The notes below the pieces were generated by a model. It was given only the letters and a program-made list of their open reading frames with translations. It was not told the origin of the DNA and made no database searches. This document shows, piece after piece, positions 28,699 to 36,433 of a DNA stretch of 64,000 nt. The DNA is from Anaeromyxobacter terrae (GTDB taxonomy: Bacteria; Myxococcota; Myxococcia; Myxococcales; Anaeromyxobacteraceae). The translations under genes and the position numbers were made by a program. The DNA lies in NCBI RefSeq assembly GCF_022690685.1, contig NZ_JALCYY010000007.1:1-64000 (forward strand), given 5' to 3'. How positions within the stretch are numbered: the stretch's first letter is position 1; each line of letters starts with the position of its first letter.

Positions 28699-29598
28699 GT
28701 GACCCCGCCTCGTCGCGTTTTGCCCGGAACCACCTACCTCGTGACGCGCCGCTGCTCGGAGCGACGCTTCTTCCTGCGGCCGAGTCGGGTCGTGAACGAG
28801 ATCTTCCTCTACGTCCTCGCGGTCGCCGCGCGCCGCTACGGCGTCTGCGTCCACGCGGTCTGCGTCCTCTCGAACCACGCACATCTGGTGGTCACCGACT
28901 CCGAGGGCCGGCTCCCCGCGTTCATGCAGTACCTCGACTCCCTCGTCGCGCGGGCAGTGAACGCGTCCCTGGGGCGCTTCGAGGGCTTCTGGGCGACCGA
29001 CGGCAGCTACAGCGCGGTCGAGCCGCTCGATCCGGCCGACGTCGTCGCCAAGACCGCCTATGTGCTCGCGAACCCGGTCGCCGCCGGCCTCGTCCGCCGC
29101 GGCGCCGAGTGGCCGGGCCTCTGGACCGCCCCCGCCCAGCTGGCGGGCACGAAGCTCTCGGTGCGGCGCCCCAAGGTCTTCTTCGACCCGAAGAGCCATT
29201 TGCCGGACGTCGCGGAGCTCGAGCTGACCGTCCCTCCCGGTTTCGCATCGGCGGAGGACTTCCGCGCGCTCGTATCGGAGGCGCTCGACGGCCTCGAGGC
29301 AAAGCACCAGGAGGAGGCCGCGTCGGAAAAGCGCAGGTTTCTCGGAGCTGCGCGCGTCCTCGCCCAGAACCCGTTTTCGCGTCCGCAGCCCGGCGAGCCG
29401 CGCTTCGGGCTCAGGCCGCGGATCGCCGCCCGCGACAAGTGGAGGCGGATCGAGGGGATCTTCCGTTTGAAGACGTTCCTGCGGGAGTACCGACAGGCCT
29501 GGACCGCGCGGCAGTCGGGCGCGTCCGACGCGAAGTTCCCGGCGGGCACCTACCTCCTGCGCCTCATGCACGGCGTGCTGTGCGCCGGCGCCGCGTAG
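28699..29598 (+). CDS. REP-associated tyrosine transposase (RAYT, IS200-like Y1 family)
   Basis: From GTG 28699 the protein is 299 residues. Its N-terminal 150 residues match the Y1_Tnp fold: PGTTYLVTRRCSERRFF, then the metal-binding HUH-type SNHAHLVV (about 59-66), and YLDSLVARAVN with a candidate nucleophile Tyr nearby. The C-terminal half is a basic extension typical of RAYTs. RAYTs are single-copy, domesticated IS200-type nucleases that spread REP palindromes but do not move themselves. Short repeats with a common core flank this gene in opposite orientations, supporting the assignment. No ATG is available upstream of the conserved region. Confidence 0.82.
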   Translation: MTPPRRVLPGTTYLVTRRCSERRFFLRPSRVVNEIFLYVLAVAARRYGVCVHAVCVLSNHAHLVVTDSEGRLPAFMQYLDSLVARAVNASLGRFEGFWATDGSYSAVEPLDPADVVAKTAYVLANPVAAGLVRRGAEWPGLWTAPAQLAGTKLSVRRPKVFFDPKSHLPDVAELELTVPPGFASAEDFRALVSEALDGLEAKHQEEAASEKRRFLGAARVLAQNPFSRPQPGEPRFGLRPRIAARDKWRRIEGIFRLKTFLREYRQAWTARQSGASDAKFPAGTYLLRLMHGVLCAGAA

Positions 29599-29714
29599 AC
29601 CGCTCCGCGCTCCATCAAGTCGATGAGGAACTCGGTCGCGATCGCATCCGGCGTCGCCGTGTGCGCGGCGTAGTGCCGACGATCGTCTGGCGTCGTCCGA
29701 GCCGCTTGGCGATC

Positions 29715-29736
29715 GGTTCGAGCGGTACTCACGGTC
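29715..29736 (-). repeat. Inverted degenerate copy of the RAYT repeat
   Basis: On the minus strand this reads GACCGTGAGTACCGCTCGAA, close to GACCGAGAGTACCGC...CGAACC of the upstream copies. It flanks the transposase on the other side in opposite orientation. Confidence 0.6.
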
Positions 29737-29765
29737 ACTCGGTCTCGCGAGCGGTCTGTTCCGCA

Positions 29766-29841
29766 CACCAGAGAGTCGGCCCTTAGGGTTCGCGAGCGGA
29801 GCCCGCGCCGGGCCCGGCCGATTACTCTCGGGCAGGGCCCC
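29766..29841. repeat. 76-bp dispersed repeat, copy 1
   Basis: CACCAGAGAGTCGGCCC ... GATTACTCTCGGGCAGGGC matches 40209-40284 at roughly 80% by eye. The last 22 bp are identical. The minus strand carries the CCGAGAGTA core. Confidence 0.8.
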
Positions 29842-29850
29842 GGGCGACGT

Positions 29851-31359
29851 TCACCCCGCCGTCCGGGGTCGCGGCCACCCTCGAGCGCCGGGAGGGCCGC
29901 GGTGCGCCGCGTGGTCCGACCTGGGCACGGTCGCGACGATCGAGCCGATGGCGATCAGCACCATGAGCGCGTTGAACAGCAGGGCGGCGCCCGCCGCGAA
30001 CCTGACCTGAACGTTGTCCGTTCGTCCCATGAAGATGCCAGCCAGAGGCGTGAAATCCTGCTCGTGGGCGAGGCCGGTGAACAGGGCGCCGGACAACGCG
30101 ACGCCCAACGCCGCGCCGAGCGACGAGGCCATCTTGTAGATTCCCGAGGCGCTCCCAGCCTTTTCTTGCGGAACGTTCGATAGGGCGGCATCGGTGGACG
30201 GTGTCGCGTAGAGGCCGAGGCCGACGCCGAAGAGCGTGAACCCGACGAATGCCACGGCGATGTACTGCCGTGCCAGGAGGAAGGTGAACGTCGTGAGGAC
30301 GATGCCGAGGGCGGTGATCCAGCAGCCGAGCAGCATGGGCCTTCTCGGGCCCCACTGCTGCAGGAGCTTCTCGCCCACACGAATCGTGGAGAGGATCGCC
30401 ACCAGGTACCCGGCGGTCATCAGGCCGGACTGCAGGGACGACAACCCGGCCTCTTGCTGAACCAGCGTCAGGGCCACGAGGAGAGTCCCGGCGGCGCCGT
30501 TCAGCAAGAAGTTCGACAGCGTCGCCCCGGTGTAGGTCGTGTTCGAGAATAGCCGCAGGTCGATGAAGCCGTGGGAGCCGCGAGCCTCGATCCGCAGGAA
30601 TGCGATCGTGCACACGACGAACAGAGCCGACAGCAGCTGCACCGACGGGCTCGTCCAACCCAGGGCGGATCCCTGCCCCATGACGACGTTCAGGGAGACC
30701 ATCGCGCCCACGAACGCGAGGAGCCCGGGCCAGTCGAAGGGGCCGTGCGTGGCGGACGCGGCCTTGCTCTCGGGCGTGCCCCGGATGAGCAGGAAGCTCG
30801 CCGCCGAAACCGCGATGGACATCCAGAAGATCCAGCGCCAGCCCAGCGTGGAGGCAACGAGGCCGCCGAAGAGCGCGGACAGGCCCGAGCCACCCCACGA
30901 GCCGATGGACCAGTAGCTCACCGCGCGTTGGCGCTCCTTCCCCTCGAACCTGGCTTTTAGGAGGGCGAGCGTCGCCGGCATGATGCAGGCGGCGGACAGG
31001 CCCTGGATGATGCGCCCGGCCATCAGGAACGCCGCCGTGCCGCGCGGGGAGATGGCGATGAGCAGCGAGCCAACCACGCTGAAGGCCAGCCCGACGTAGG
31101 TCAACTTCACGCGACCGAGGCGGTCCGCCAGCCCGCCCGCGACGACGATGAAGATCCCCGAGAAGAGGGCGGTGATGCTGACGGCGATGTTGCTCGTGCC
31201 CTCCCCGATCCCGAGCCCGTCGCGCATGGCCGGCGCGACGTTCAGCGTGGTCTGGGCGAACAGCCAAAACGTCACAACCGCCAGGACGATCCCGATGACG
31301 AGCGAAGCGTCCCAACCGCCCGCGAAAGGTCGGCTACTGGAAGAGATCGAACTCGCCAT
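29851..31359 (-). CDS. MFS drug:H+ antiporter, DHA2 (14-TM) type
   Basis: This 502-residue protein has about 14 hydrophobic segments. Motif A between segments 2 and 3 reads GGLADRLGRVKL, and a motif-C-like stretch reads GRIIQGLSAACIMPATLALL. These are marks of the DHA2 family (QacA, SmvA, EmrB relatives), which export cationic drugs or toxic metabolites using the proton gradient. Its start lies 26 bp inside the end of the upstream amidohydrolase gene, so the two form an operon. This suggests that the exporter handles the substrate or product of that hydrolase, but this is inference. Confidence 0.9.
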   Translation of the reverse strand: MASSISSSSRPFAGGWDASLVIGIVLAVVTFWLFAQTTLNVAPAMRDGLGIGEGTSNIAVSITALFSGIFIVVAGGLADRLGRVKLTYVGLAFSVVGSLLIAISPRGTAAFLMAGRIIQGLSAACIMPATLALLKARFEGKERQRAVSYWSIGSWGGSGLSALFGGLVASTLGWRWIFWMSIAVSAASFLLIRGTPESKAASATHGPFDWPGLLAFVGAMVSLNVVMGQGSALGWTSPSVQLLSALFVVCTIAFLRIEARGSHGFIDLRLFSNTTYTGATLSNFLLNGAAGTLLVALTLVQQEAGLSSLQSGLMTAGYLVAILSTIRVGEKLLQQWGPRRPMLLGCWITALGIVLTTFTFLLARQYIAVAFVGFTLFGVGLGLYATPSTDAALSNVPQEKAGSASGIYKMASSLGAALGVALSGALFTGLAHEQDFTPLAGIFMGRTDNVQVRFAAGAALLFNALMVLIAIGSIVATVPRSDHAAHRGPPGARGWPRPRTAG

Positions 31360-32563
31360 GGCGATAGACCCGACCAGCCTTCATGACGAAGTCCACCTTG
31401 CGGGTCACGGCGATGTCCTCGAGAGGATCACCCGGCATGGCGACCAGATCGGCCTTCATGCCGGGGGCGATCACACCCAGATCGTTTCGCAGCAAGAGCG
31501 CGGCGGCCTGACTCGTACCCGCCTTCAATGCGCGGGCGGGGGAGAGGCCCGACGCTACCATCGCCTGGAACTCGAGGATGCCCTCGCTGAACGGAAACAT
31601 CCCGCAATCCGTCCCGAGCGCCACATCGACCTTGCTCCGTGCAATACGCCGCTGCGCTTGCTCGATCGCGGCAACATCGCGGCGAAACTTCCAAACCGCC
31701 TGATCGGGAAGCTTGCCTGCTTCGAGGAGCGCCTTGTCCTCCTGCGTCATCTGCATGGTGGGCACGAGGAACGCTCCAGCCTTCTCGGCCATCGCGACTC
31801 CTTCGTCGTCGATGAGGTAGCAGTGCTCGAGGCTGCGGGCGCCTGCACGCAGTGCTTGCTTGCACCCGTCCGCTGCCCCGGTGTGCACGGCGAGCGGCAT
31901 CCCGAGTTGCTGGGCGGTCTGCCCGAGGGTCTGCATCTCGTCCTCGAACCAGGTCACTCTGGCCGGATCGTCGCCGGCGCTCATGTAGCCTCCTGTGTTC
32001 ATCGTCTTGATCCAGTCGCCGGAGAACGCACGCTCCATCCGGACCAACTCGCGAATCCTCGCGGGAGAATCCGCAACCCGAGACGTCTCAGTGTGGCAAC
32101 GGCACGGAAGCATCCCCTGCAAGTCGCCGTGGCCCGCGGTCGAGCTGATCATGTGGGCGGCCACGATCAGGCGCGGCCCCAGGGCTAGACCCCCGTCGAT
32201 CGCGTCGCGCAGATCGATCGTGGGCCATCCCGGATCCAGAACCCCCAGATCGCGGAGCGTCGTGAAGCCGTAGCGCATGTACTGCTGGGCGTGGCGAAGT
32301 CCCGCGAGCGCCTTGGTCGACGCGCGCTGAAGGGTCTGGCGCGCGAGATTCAGGCCATCTACGCAGAGATGAACGTGCGTATCGATGAAACCCGGAGCTA
32401 CGGTGCGGTCGCTCAGATCGTAGATCTTGGTGCCGGCGGAGCGGCGGGCCGAGCGGGAGAGCTCGGCGATCGTGTCATCCTCAATCACAATCTCGGTGGG
32501 CCCGAGCAATCGGTCATCGCGACCGTCGAACAGATCTCCGCAGATCACCACAGTCGTCGTCAT
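31334..32563 (-). CDS. Metal-dependent amidohydrolase (imidazolonepropionase/prolidase-like)
   Basis: This 409-residue amidohydrolase-superfamily protein has the HxH metal motif at H63/H65 (APGFIDTHVHL), a lysine in WIKTMNTGG that could be carboxylated, His in LAVHTGA and LEHCYLI, and the metal Asp in LGTDCGMF. The C-terminal beta domain includes IAPGMKADLVAMPGDPLED. It resembles the Xaa-Pro dipeptidase/organophosphate-acid-hydrolase-like subgroup, which cleaves cyclic amides or dipeptides. Its coding end overlaps the start of a 14-TM exporter, implying a shared detoxification or catabolic role. The exact substrate cannot be told. Confidence 0.87.
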   Translation of the reverse strand: MTTTVVICGDLFDGRDDRLLGPTEIVIEDDTIAELSRSARRSAGTKIYDLSDRTVAPGFIDTHVHLCVDGLNLARQTLQRASTKALAGLRHAQQYMRYGFTTLRDLGVLDPGWPTIDLRDAIDGGLALGPRLIVAAHMISSTAGHGDLQGMLPCRCHTETSRVADSPARIRELVRMERAFSGDWIKTMNTGGYMSAGDDPARVTWFEDEMQTLGQTAQQLGMPLAVHTGAADGCKQALRAGARSLEHCYLIDDEGVAMAEKAGAFLVPTMQMTQEDKALLEAGKLPDQAVWKFRRDVAAIEQAQRRIARSKVDVALGTDCGMFPFSEGILEFQAMVASGLSPARALKAGTSQAAALLLRNDLGVIAPGMKADLVAMPGDPLEDIAVTRKVDFVMKAGRVYRHGEFDLFQ

Positions 32564-32862
32564 CGGACGCCCCAGAGGTCCTGAAGGTCCCTGATTGCGA
32601 CCGCGGCGCCGAGGATCGCGGAGGAGGATCCTTCAACCTTCAAGAAGGATGAAGCGAGGCCGCGCACACGCCAAGGCATCCCATCGCGGGACCTGATGCG
32701 GCGCTCGCCGGCCACCGGTGGAGGAGCGCGGCGCCTCTTCGCAGCCACCTTCCGAGGGCCACCGCACGGTCGGCCCTCATGTTCGAGGAGCTCCGTAGCG
32801 CCGGGGGCAACCGCCGTGTCGGTGCGCCGGCAGTCAAACGCTCGGCGCTCCGCACGGAGCGC
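32564..32862. other. Divergent intergenic region
   Basis: This stretch lies between the divergent amidohydrolase and ArsR genes. No gene is supported; the regulatory signals seen are at its ArsR end. Confidence 0.45.
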
Positions 32863-32891
32863 TTGCACGTAACCATCGGGTTAGATAGCCT
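32863..32891 (+). promoter_or_regulatory. Promoter and possible ArsR operator
   Basis: TTGCAC (32863-32868) and TAGCCT (32886-32891) are 17 bp apart. Between them is the palindrome TAACCATCGGGTTA (32870-32883). An ArsR-type repressor bound there would block its own promoter. The -10 ends 9 nt before the ATG. Confidence 0.45.
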
Positions 32892-32900
32892 CCTGGTTAG

Positions 32901-33266
32901 ATGCCAGCAGACGCGTTGAGCCTGACGTTTGCCGCGCTCGCCGACCCGACGCGGCGAGCGATCCTGAAGCGGCTGGCCGCCGGGACCGCGAACGTGAAGG
33001 AGCTGTCGCGGCCCTTCGACATGAGCGGTCCGGCGGTGTGCAAGCACCTGCGTGTGCTGGAGCGAGCCGGGTTGATCCGGCGCGGTCGCGAGGCGCAGTC
33101 GCGGCCGTGCCAGCTCGAGCCCGCGCCGCTCAAGCAGGTCGTCGCCTGGGCGGAGGGGTACCGCGCGTTCTGGGACGCGGGCTTCGACCGCCTCGACGTG
33201 TACCTTCAGAAGGCGCACGCGCAGCGCCGGAAGGAGGTGCGCGATGCCCGCCGCCGGAAGCGCTAG
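32901..33266 (+). CDS. ArsR-family winged-helix repressor
   Basis: This 121-residue protein has the ArsR DNA-binding fold: FAALADPTRRAILKRL at the N-terminus and recognition region FDMSGPAVCKHLRVLERAGL. There is no metal-binding Cys cluster of the ELCVC type, so it belongs to the non-metal group that is usually paired with an SRPBCC protein. Its end overlaps the start of that gene by 23 bp. It probably represses its own operon through the palindrome just upstream. The effector is unknown. Confidence 0.88.
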   Translation: MPADALSLTFAALADPTRRAILKRLAAGTANVKELSRPFDMSGPAVCKHLRVLERAGLIRRGREAQSRPCQLEPAPLKQVVAWAEGYRAFWDAGFDRLDVYLQKAHAQRRKEVRDARRRKR

Positions 33267-33771
33267 CGACCTACTCGACGAACGCGAGTTTGCGGTCCCG
33301 CGCGAGCTGGTGTTCGAGGCCTGGACCGTGGCGGAGCACTTCGCGCGCTGGTTCGCTCCGCACGGCGTCGACGTTCCGCTGTGCGAGATGGATGCGCGCC
33401 CCGGCGGCGCGCTCCGCTTCCATCATCGGTTCGCCACCGGCGAGCTGGTGTCGATCAAGGGCGTGTTCGACGAGGTGATCGCGCCGTCCCGGCTGCGCTT
33501 CACGTTCACGTTCGTCGATGCCGATGACCGGCCGAGCGCGCCGCCGGTGTTCCCGGAGTGGCCGGTCGGCGTCCACATCGTGATGACCGTCGAGCTGTAC
33601 GCGACACCGCGCGGCACGCGCATGACGGTTCGCCAGCGCGTCGCGGAGCCCGAGGCGGCCGGCACCCCGCCGGTGGTGCGCCACCACAAGCTCGCCGGCG
33701 AGGGCTGGCGTCAGACCGCCGAGCGGCTGGTCGAGTACCTCGAACACAGGAGCACGCGATGGCCAGGCTGA
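33244..33771 (+). CDS. SRPBCC-family protein (AHSA1/START-like)
   Basis: This 175-residue protein has the AHSA1-type helix-grip fold: VPRELVFEAWTVAEHFARWFAP, an RPGGALRFHH strand pair, and a C-terminal helix GWRQTAERLVEYLE. Such proteins form a deep hydrophobic ligand pocket and are very often encoded next to ArsR repressors. It overlaps the ArsR gene by 23 bp and the reductase gene by 13 bp, so all three are translationally linked. Ligand and activity are unknown. Confidence 0.88.
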   Translation: MPAAGSASDLLDEREFAVPRELVFEAWTVAEHFARWFAPHGVDVPLCEMDARPGGALRFHHRFATGELVSIKGVFDEVIAPSRLRFTFTFVDADDRPSAPPVFPEWPVGVHIVMTVELYATPRGTRMTVRQRVAEPEAAGTPPVVRHHKLAGEGWRQTAERLVEYLEHRSTRWPG

Positions 33772-34334
33772 TCTATGCGATGAACATCTCCCTCGACGGC
33801 TACATCTCCGATCGCGACGGCAAGTTCGACTGGTCCGTGCCGACGCCGGAGCTGTTCGCGGCCTTCAACGACCTCCAGCGCCCGATCGGCACGTACCTCT
33901 ACGGCCGCCGCCTGTACGAGACGATGGCCGTCTGGGACACCGCCCATCTCGAGCCCGGCGGGCCTGCGTTCATCCCCGGCCTGGGCGAGCTCGAGCGCGA
34001 GTTCGCGACGATGTGGCGGGCCGCGGACAAGGTCGTGTTCTCGACGACGCTGGCGCGCGCGTCGACCCCGCGCACGCGCATCGAGCGCGCCTTCGAGCCC
34101 GACCAGGTGCGCCGGCTCAAGGCGACGAGCGAGCTCGACCTCACCGTCGGCGGCCCGCACCTCGCGGGGGCGATGATCGCCGCGAACCTCGTCGACGAGC
34201 TCCAGGCGTTCATCCACCCGATCATGATCGGCGGCGGCCATCCCTGGCTGCCGGGCGACCTCCGCGTTCCGCTCGAGCTCGTCGGCGAGCGCCGCCTCGG
34301 CCGCGTCGTTCACCTGCGCTATCGACCGAGCTAG
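33759..34334 (+). CDS. Dihydrofolate reductase-like protein (RibD C-terminal family)
   Basis: This 191-residue protein shows the RibD_C/DHFR-like fold: MNISLDGYISDRDGKFDW, YLYGRRLYETMAVWD, a VVFSTTL strand, and a cofactor loop in LTVGGPHLAGAMIA. Family members (YwjB, YyaP) are presumed NADPH-dependent reductases of unidentified substrates. It is the third gene of an ArsR-SRPBCC-reductase operon, an arrangement seen in many actinobacteria and myxobacteria. The start ATG lies inside the SRPBCC gene end. Confidence 0.87.
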   Translation: MARLIYAMNISLDGYISDRDGKFDWSVPTPELFAAFNDLQRPIGTYLYGRRLYETMAVWDTAHLEPGGPAFIPGLGELEREFATMWRAADKVVFSTTLARASTPRTRIERAFEPDQVRRLKATSELDLTVGGPHLAGAMIAANLVDELQAFIHPIMIGGGHPWLPGDLRVPLELVGERRLGRVVHLRYRPS

Positions 34335-34690
34335 TGCACGCGGTCGATCCCCTTGCGCAGCGACGTGCCGGCGAGCACCGGCGCCCCGGGACAGACGAGG
34401 CCCTCGAGGTCCAGCTTGCGGCGGCCGAGCTCGTCGAACACGCGGACCGCGCCGGTCGCCGGATCGGCGAACGTGACCCCGGCGAGGAACGAGGACAGCT
34501 GGCCTCGGTGCCGGGCGTGCGCGGCGAGATGTGGACGAACACCGTGTTGGTCTCCTGGGCCGCGTGGCAGCCGTTGCACGTGTTGAGCGCGAAGTGATGC
34601 CGGGCGCTGGGATCGCTGCCGGGCGAGAACCACGTGCCGAGGTCGTTGAACACGGCCCCGGCCTGTAACGGCTGGCCCGCGAAGACGAGC
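34331..34690 (-). pseudogene. C-terminal remnant of a haem-binding (CxxCH) secreted protein, frameshifted
   Basis: On the minus strand one frame gives GAVFNDLGTWFSPGSDP followed by HFALNTCNGCHAAQETNTVF, with a CNGCH haem site, and HISPRTPGTEA. The continuation, FLAGVTFADPATGAVRVFDE to LRKGIDRVH and a stop, is in another frame, so a shift lies near 34500. The pattern resembles myxobacterial secreted proteins with an NTCNGCH motif. The N-terminal part is missing and the remnant begins where the SDR remnant starts, at about 34690. Confidence 0.7.
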
Positions 34691-35121
34691 GGCACTTCGA
34701 GCGCCGCCCGTACGATCCGTGGTCGGCGTACGGTCAGTCCAAGACCGCCAACGCTCTCTTCGCCGTCGCGGCGACCACGCGCTGGCGCGACGACGGCATC
34801 ACCGCGAACGCGCTGCACCCGGGCGCCATCCACACCGCCCTCCAGCGTCACGTCTCGGAGGAGGAGCTGGAGCGCCTCCGGCGGTCCATGGGGGGAGCGC
34901 AGACGATCCCGTGGAAGACGCCGGAGCAGGGCGCGGCGACCTCGGTCGTGCTCGCGACGTCCCCGCAGCTCGAGGGGCTCGGCGGGCGCTACTTCGAGGA
35001 CTGCAGCGAGGCGCTGCCCAACAACCCCGGGACGCGCACCGGCGTCGCCCCGTGGGCCCTGGATCCCGAGGTGGCGGCGCGGCTCTGGACGGTGTCCGAG
35101 CACGCGGTCGATCGCGCGTAG
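34678..35121 (+). pseudogene. C-terminal fragment of a short-chain dehydrogenase
   Basis: The frame gives HFERRPYDPWSAYGQSKTAN, holding the catalytic YxxxK (Tyr-Gly-Gln-Ser-Lys), then DGITANALHPGAIHT and an SDR C-terminus to the TAG at 35121. The Rossmann motif TGxxxGIG and the Asn-Ala-Gly segment, about 160 residues, are absent. The fragment abuts the haem-protein remnant on the opposite strand, so a deletion or recombination joined the two at about 34.69 kb. A downstream ATG at 34888 could make only 77 residues, unlikely to be functional. Confidence 0.75.
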
Positions 35122-35282
35122 TCACCTCACAGCAAAGGAGAGACTCGAGTGACCACCCGACAATGCCTGTGGAGCCTGGGCGAGCGGCTCCTCGGCTCGA
35201 ATCGGTGAACGGAAGAAGACCGGCCAGTATGCAAACCCCTCCCGTACCACCTGCGCCGAAGCACGGCGATCGAGGACCTGCC

Positions 35283-36368
35283 ATGCCTCTCAACCACTAC
35301 CTGACGCTCGGCCGCTCGGGGCTCCGGGTGAGCCCCCTCTGCCTCGGCGGTATGACCTTCGGCGAGGATCTCGGCTGGGGCTCCACCGTCGAGGAGTCCC
35401 AGCAGATCATCGATCGATTCATCGAGCTGGGCGGCAACTTCATCGACACGGCGAACTTCTACACCAAGAGCCACTCCGAGAAGATCATCGGCGACCACGT
35501 CGGCCGGCACCCGTCGCGCCGCGACCGGCTCGTCATCGCCACGAAGTTCAGCGGCAACCTCTACCCCGGCGACCCGAACGGCGGCGGATCGAGCCGGAAG
35601 TCGATCGTCTCGGCGTGCGAGAACTCGCTGCGGCGCCTCCAGACCGACTACATCGACCTGTACTGGCTGCACAACTGGGACGTCCACACGCCGATCGAGG
35701 AGACGATGTCGGCGCTCGACGCCCTCGTGCGCGCGGGCAAGGTGCGCTACCTCGGCGTGTCGGACACGCCGGCCTGGAAGGTGGCCCAGGCGAACGTGCT
35801 GGCCGGGTTCAGGGGATGGTCGGCGTTCGTCGGGCTCCAGATCGAGTACTCGCTCCTCGAGCGCACCGTGGAGCAGGAGCTCGTCCCGATGGCGCTCGAG
35901 CTCGGCCTCGGGATCACTCCGTGGTCGCCGCTCAAGAGCGGCGCGCTGAGCGGGAAGTACACTCGCCGCAACGCCGGCGAGGTCAAGCAGGACCGCAGCC
36001 AGTTCCTCGAGCCCTTCCTCAACGAGCGGACCTACGCCCTCGTGGAGGAGCTGGAGGTCGTCGCGCGGGCGCACGAGAGCACCGTGGCGCGCGTGGCGCT
36101 CGCGTGGGTGCGCGGGAAGCCCGGGGTGACCTCGACCATCATCGGCGCGCGGCGCCTCGCGCAGCTCGACGACAACCTGCGATCGCTCGAGCTCGAGCTC
36201 ACGCCGGACGAGCGCGCCCGGCTCGACGCGCTCACCGCGCCCACCTTCGGCTTCCCGCAGAACATGCAGCCCATCTTCCCTGCCATCCACAACGGCGGGA
36301 CGACCGTGAACGGCGTCTACGCACCGCCCTCGCCGTTCGGGCTGGTGTGGGGCGACGAGCCCTACTGA
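35283..36368 (+). CDS. Aldo/keto reductase
   Basis: This 361-residue (alpha/beta)8 oxidoreductase shows the catalytic tetrad: Asp55 and Tyr60 in FIDTANFY, Lys88 in IATKFSG and His130 in LYWLHNWD. NADPH contacts lie in GITPWSPLKSGALSGKY and STIIGARRLAQLDDNL. The sequence is of the AKR11/YajO-like or Tas-like class acting on small aldehydes. It appears intact and stands alone after the SDR remnant; both might once have belonged to one cluster. Confidence 0.92.
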   Translation: MPLNHYLTLGRSGLRVSPLCLGGMTFGEDLGWGSTVEESQQIIDRFIELGGNFIDTANFYTKSHSEKIIGDHVGRHPSRRDRLVIATKFSGNLYPGDPNGGGSSRKSIVSACENSLRRLQTDYIDLYWLHNWDVHTPIEETMSALDALVRAGKVRYLGVSDTPAWKVAQANVLAGFRGWSAFVGLQIEYSLLERTVEQELVPMALELGLGITPWSPLKSGALSGKYTRRNAGEVKQDRSQFLEPFLNERTYALVEELEVVARAHESTVARVALAWVRGKPGVTSTIIGARRLAQLDDNLRSLELELTPDERARLDALTAPTFGFPQNMQPIFPAIHNGGTTVNGVYAPPSPFGLVWGDEPY

Positions 36369-36433
36369 CGTTGGGAGCGGCAGCGTCGTAACGAGCAGGG
36401 TGCGCACCGGCCCGCGACGCCTCTCACCGAAGG

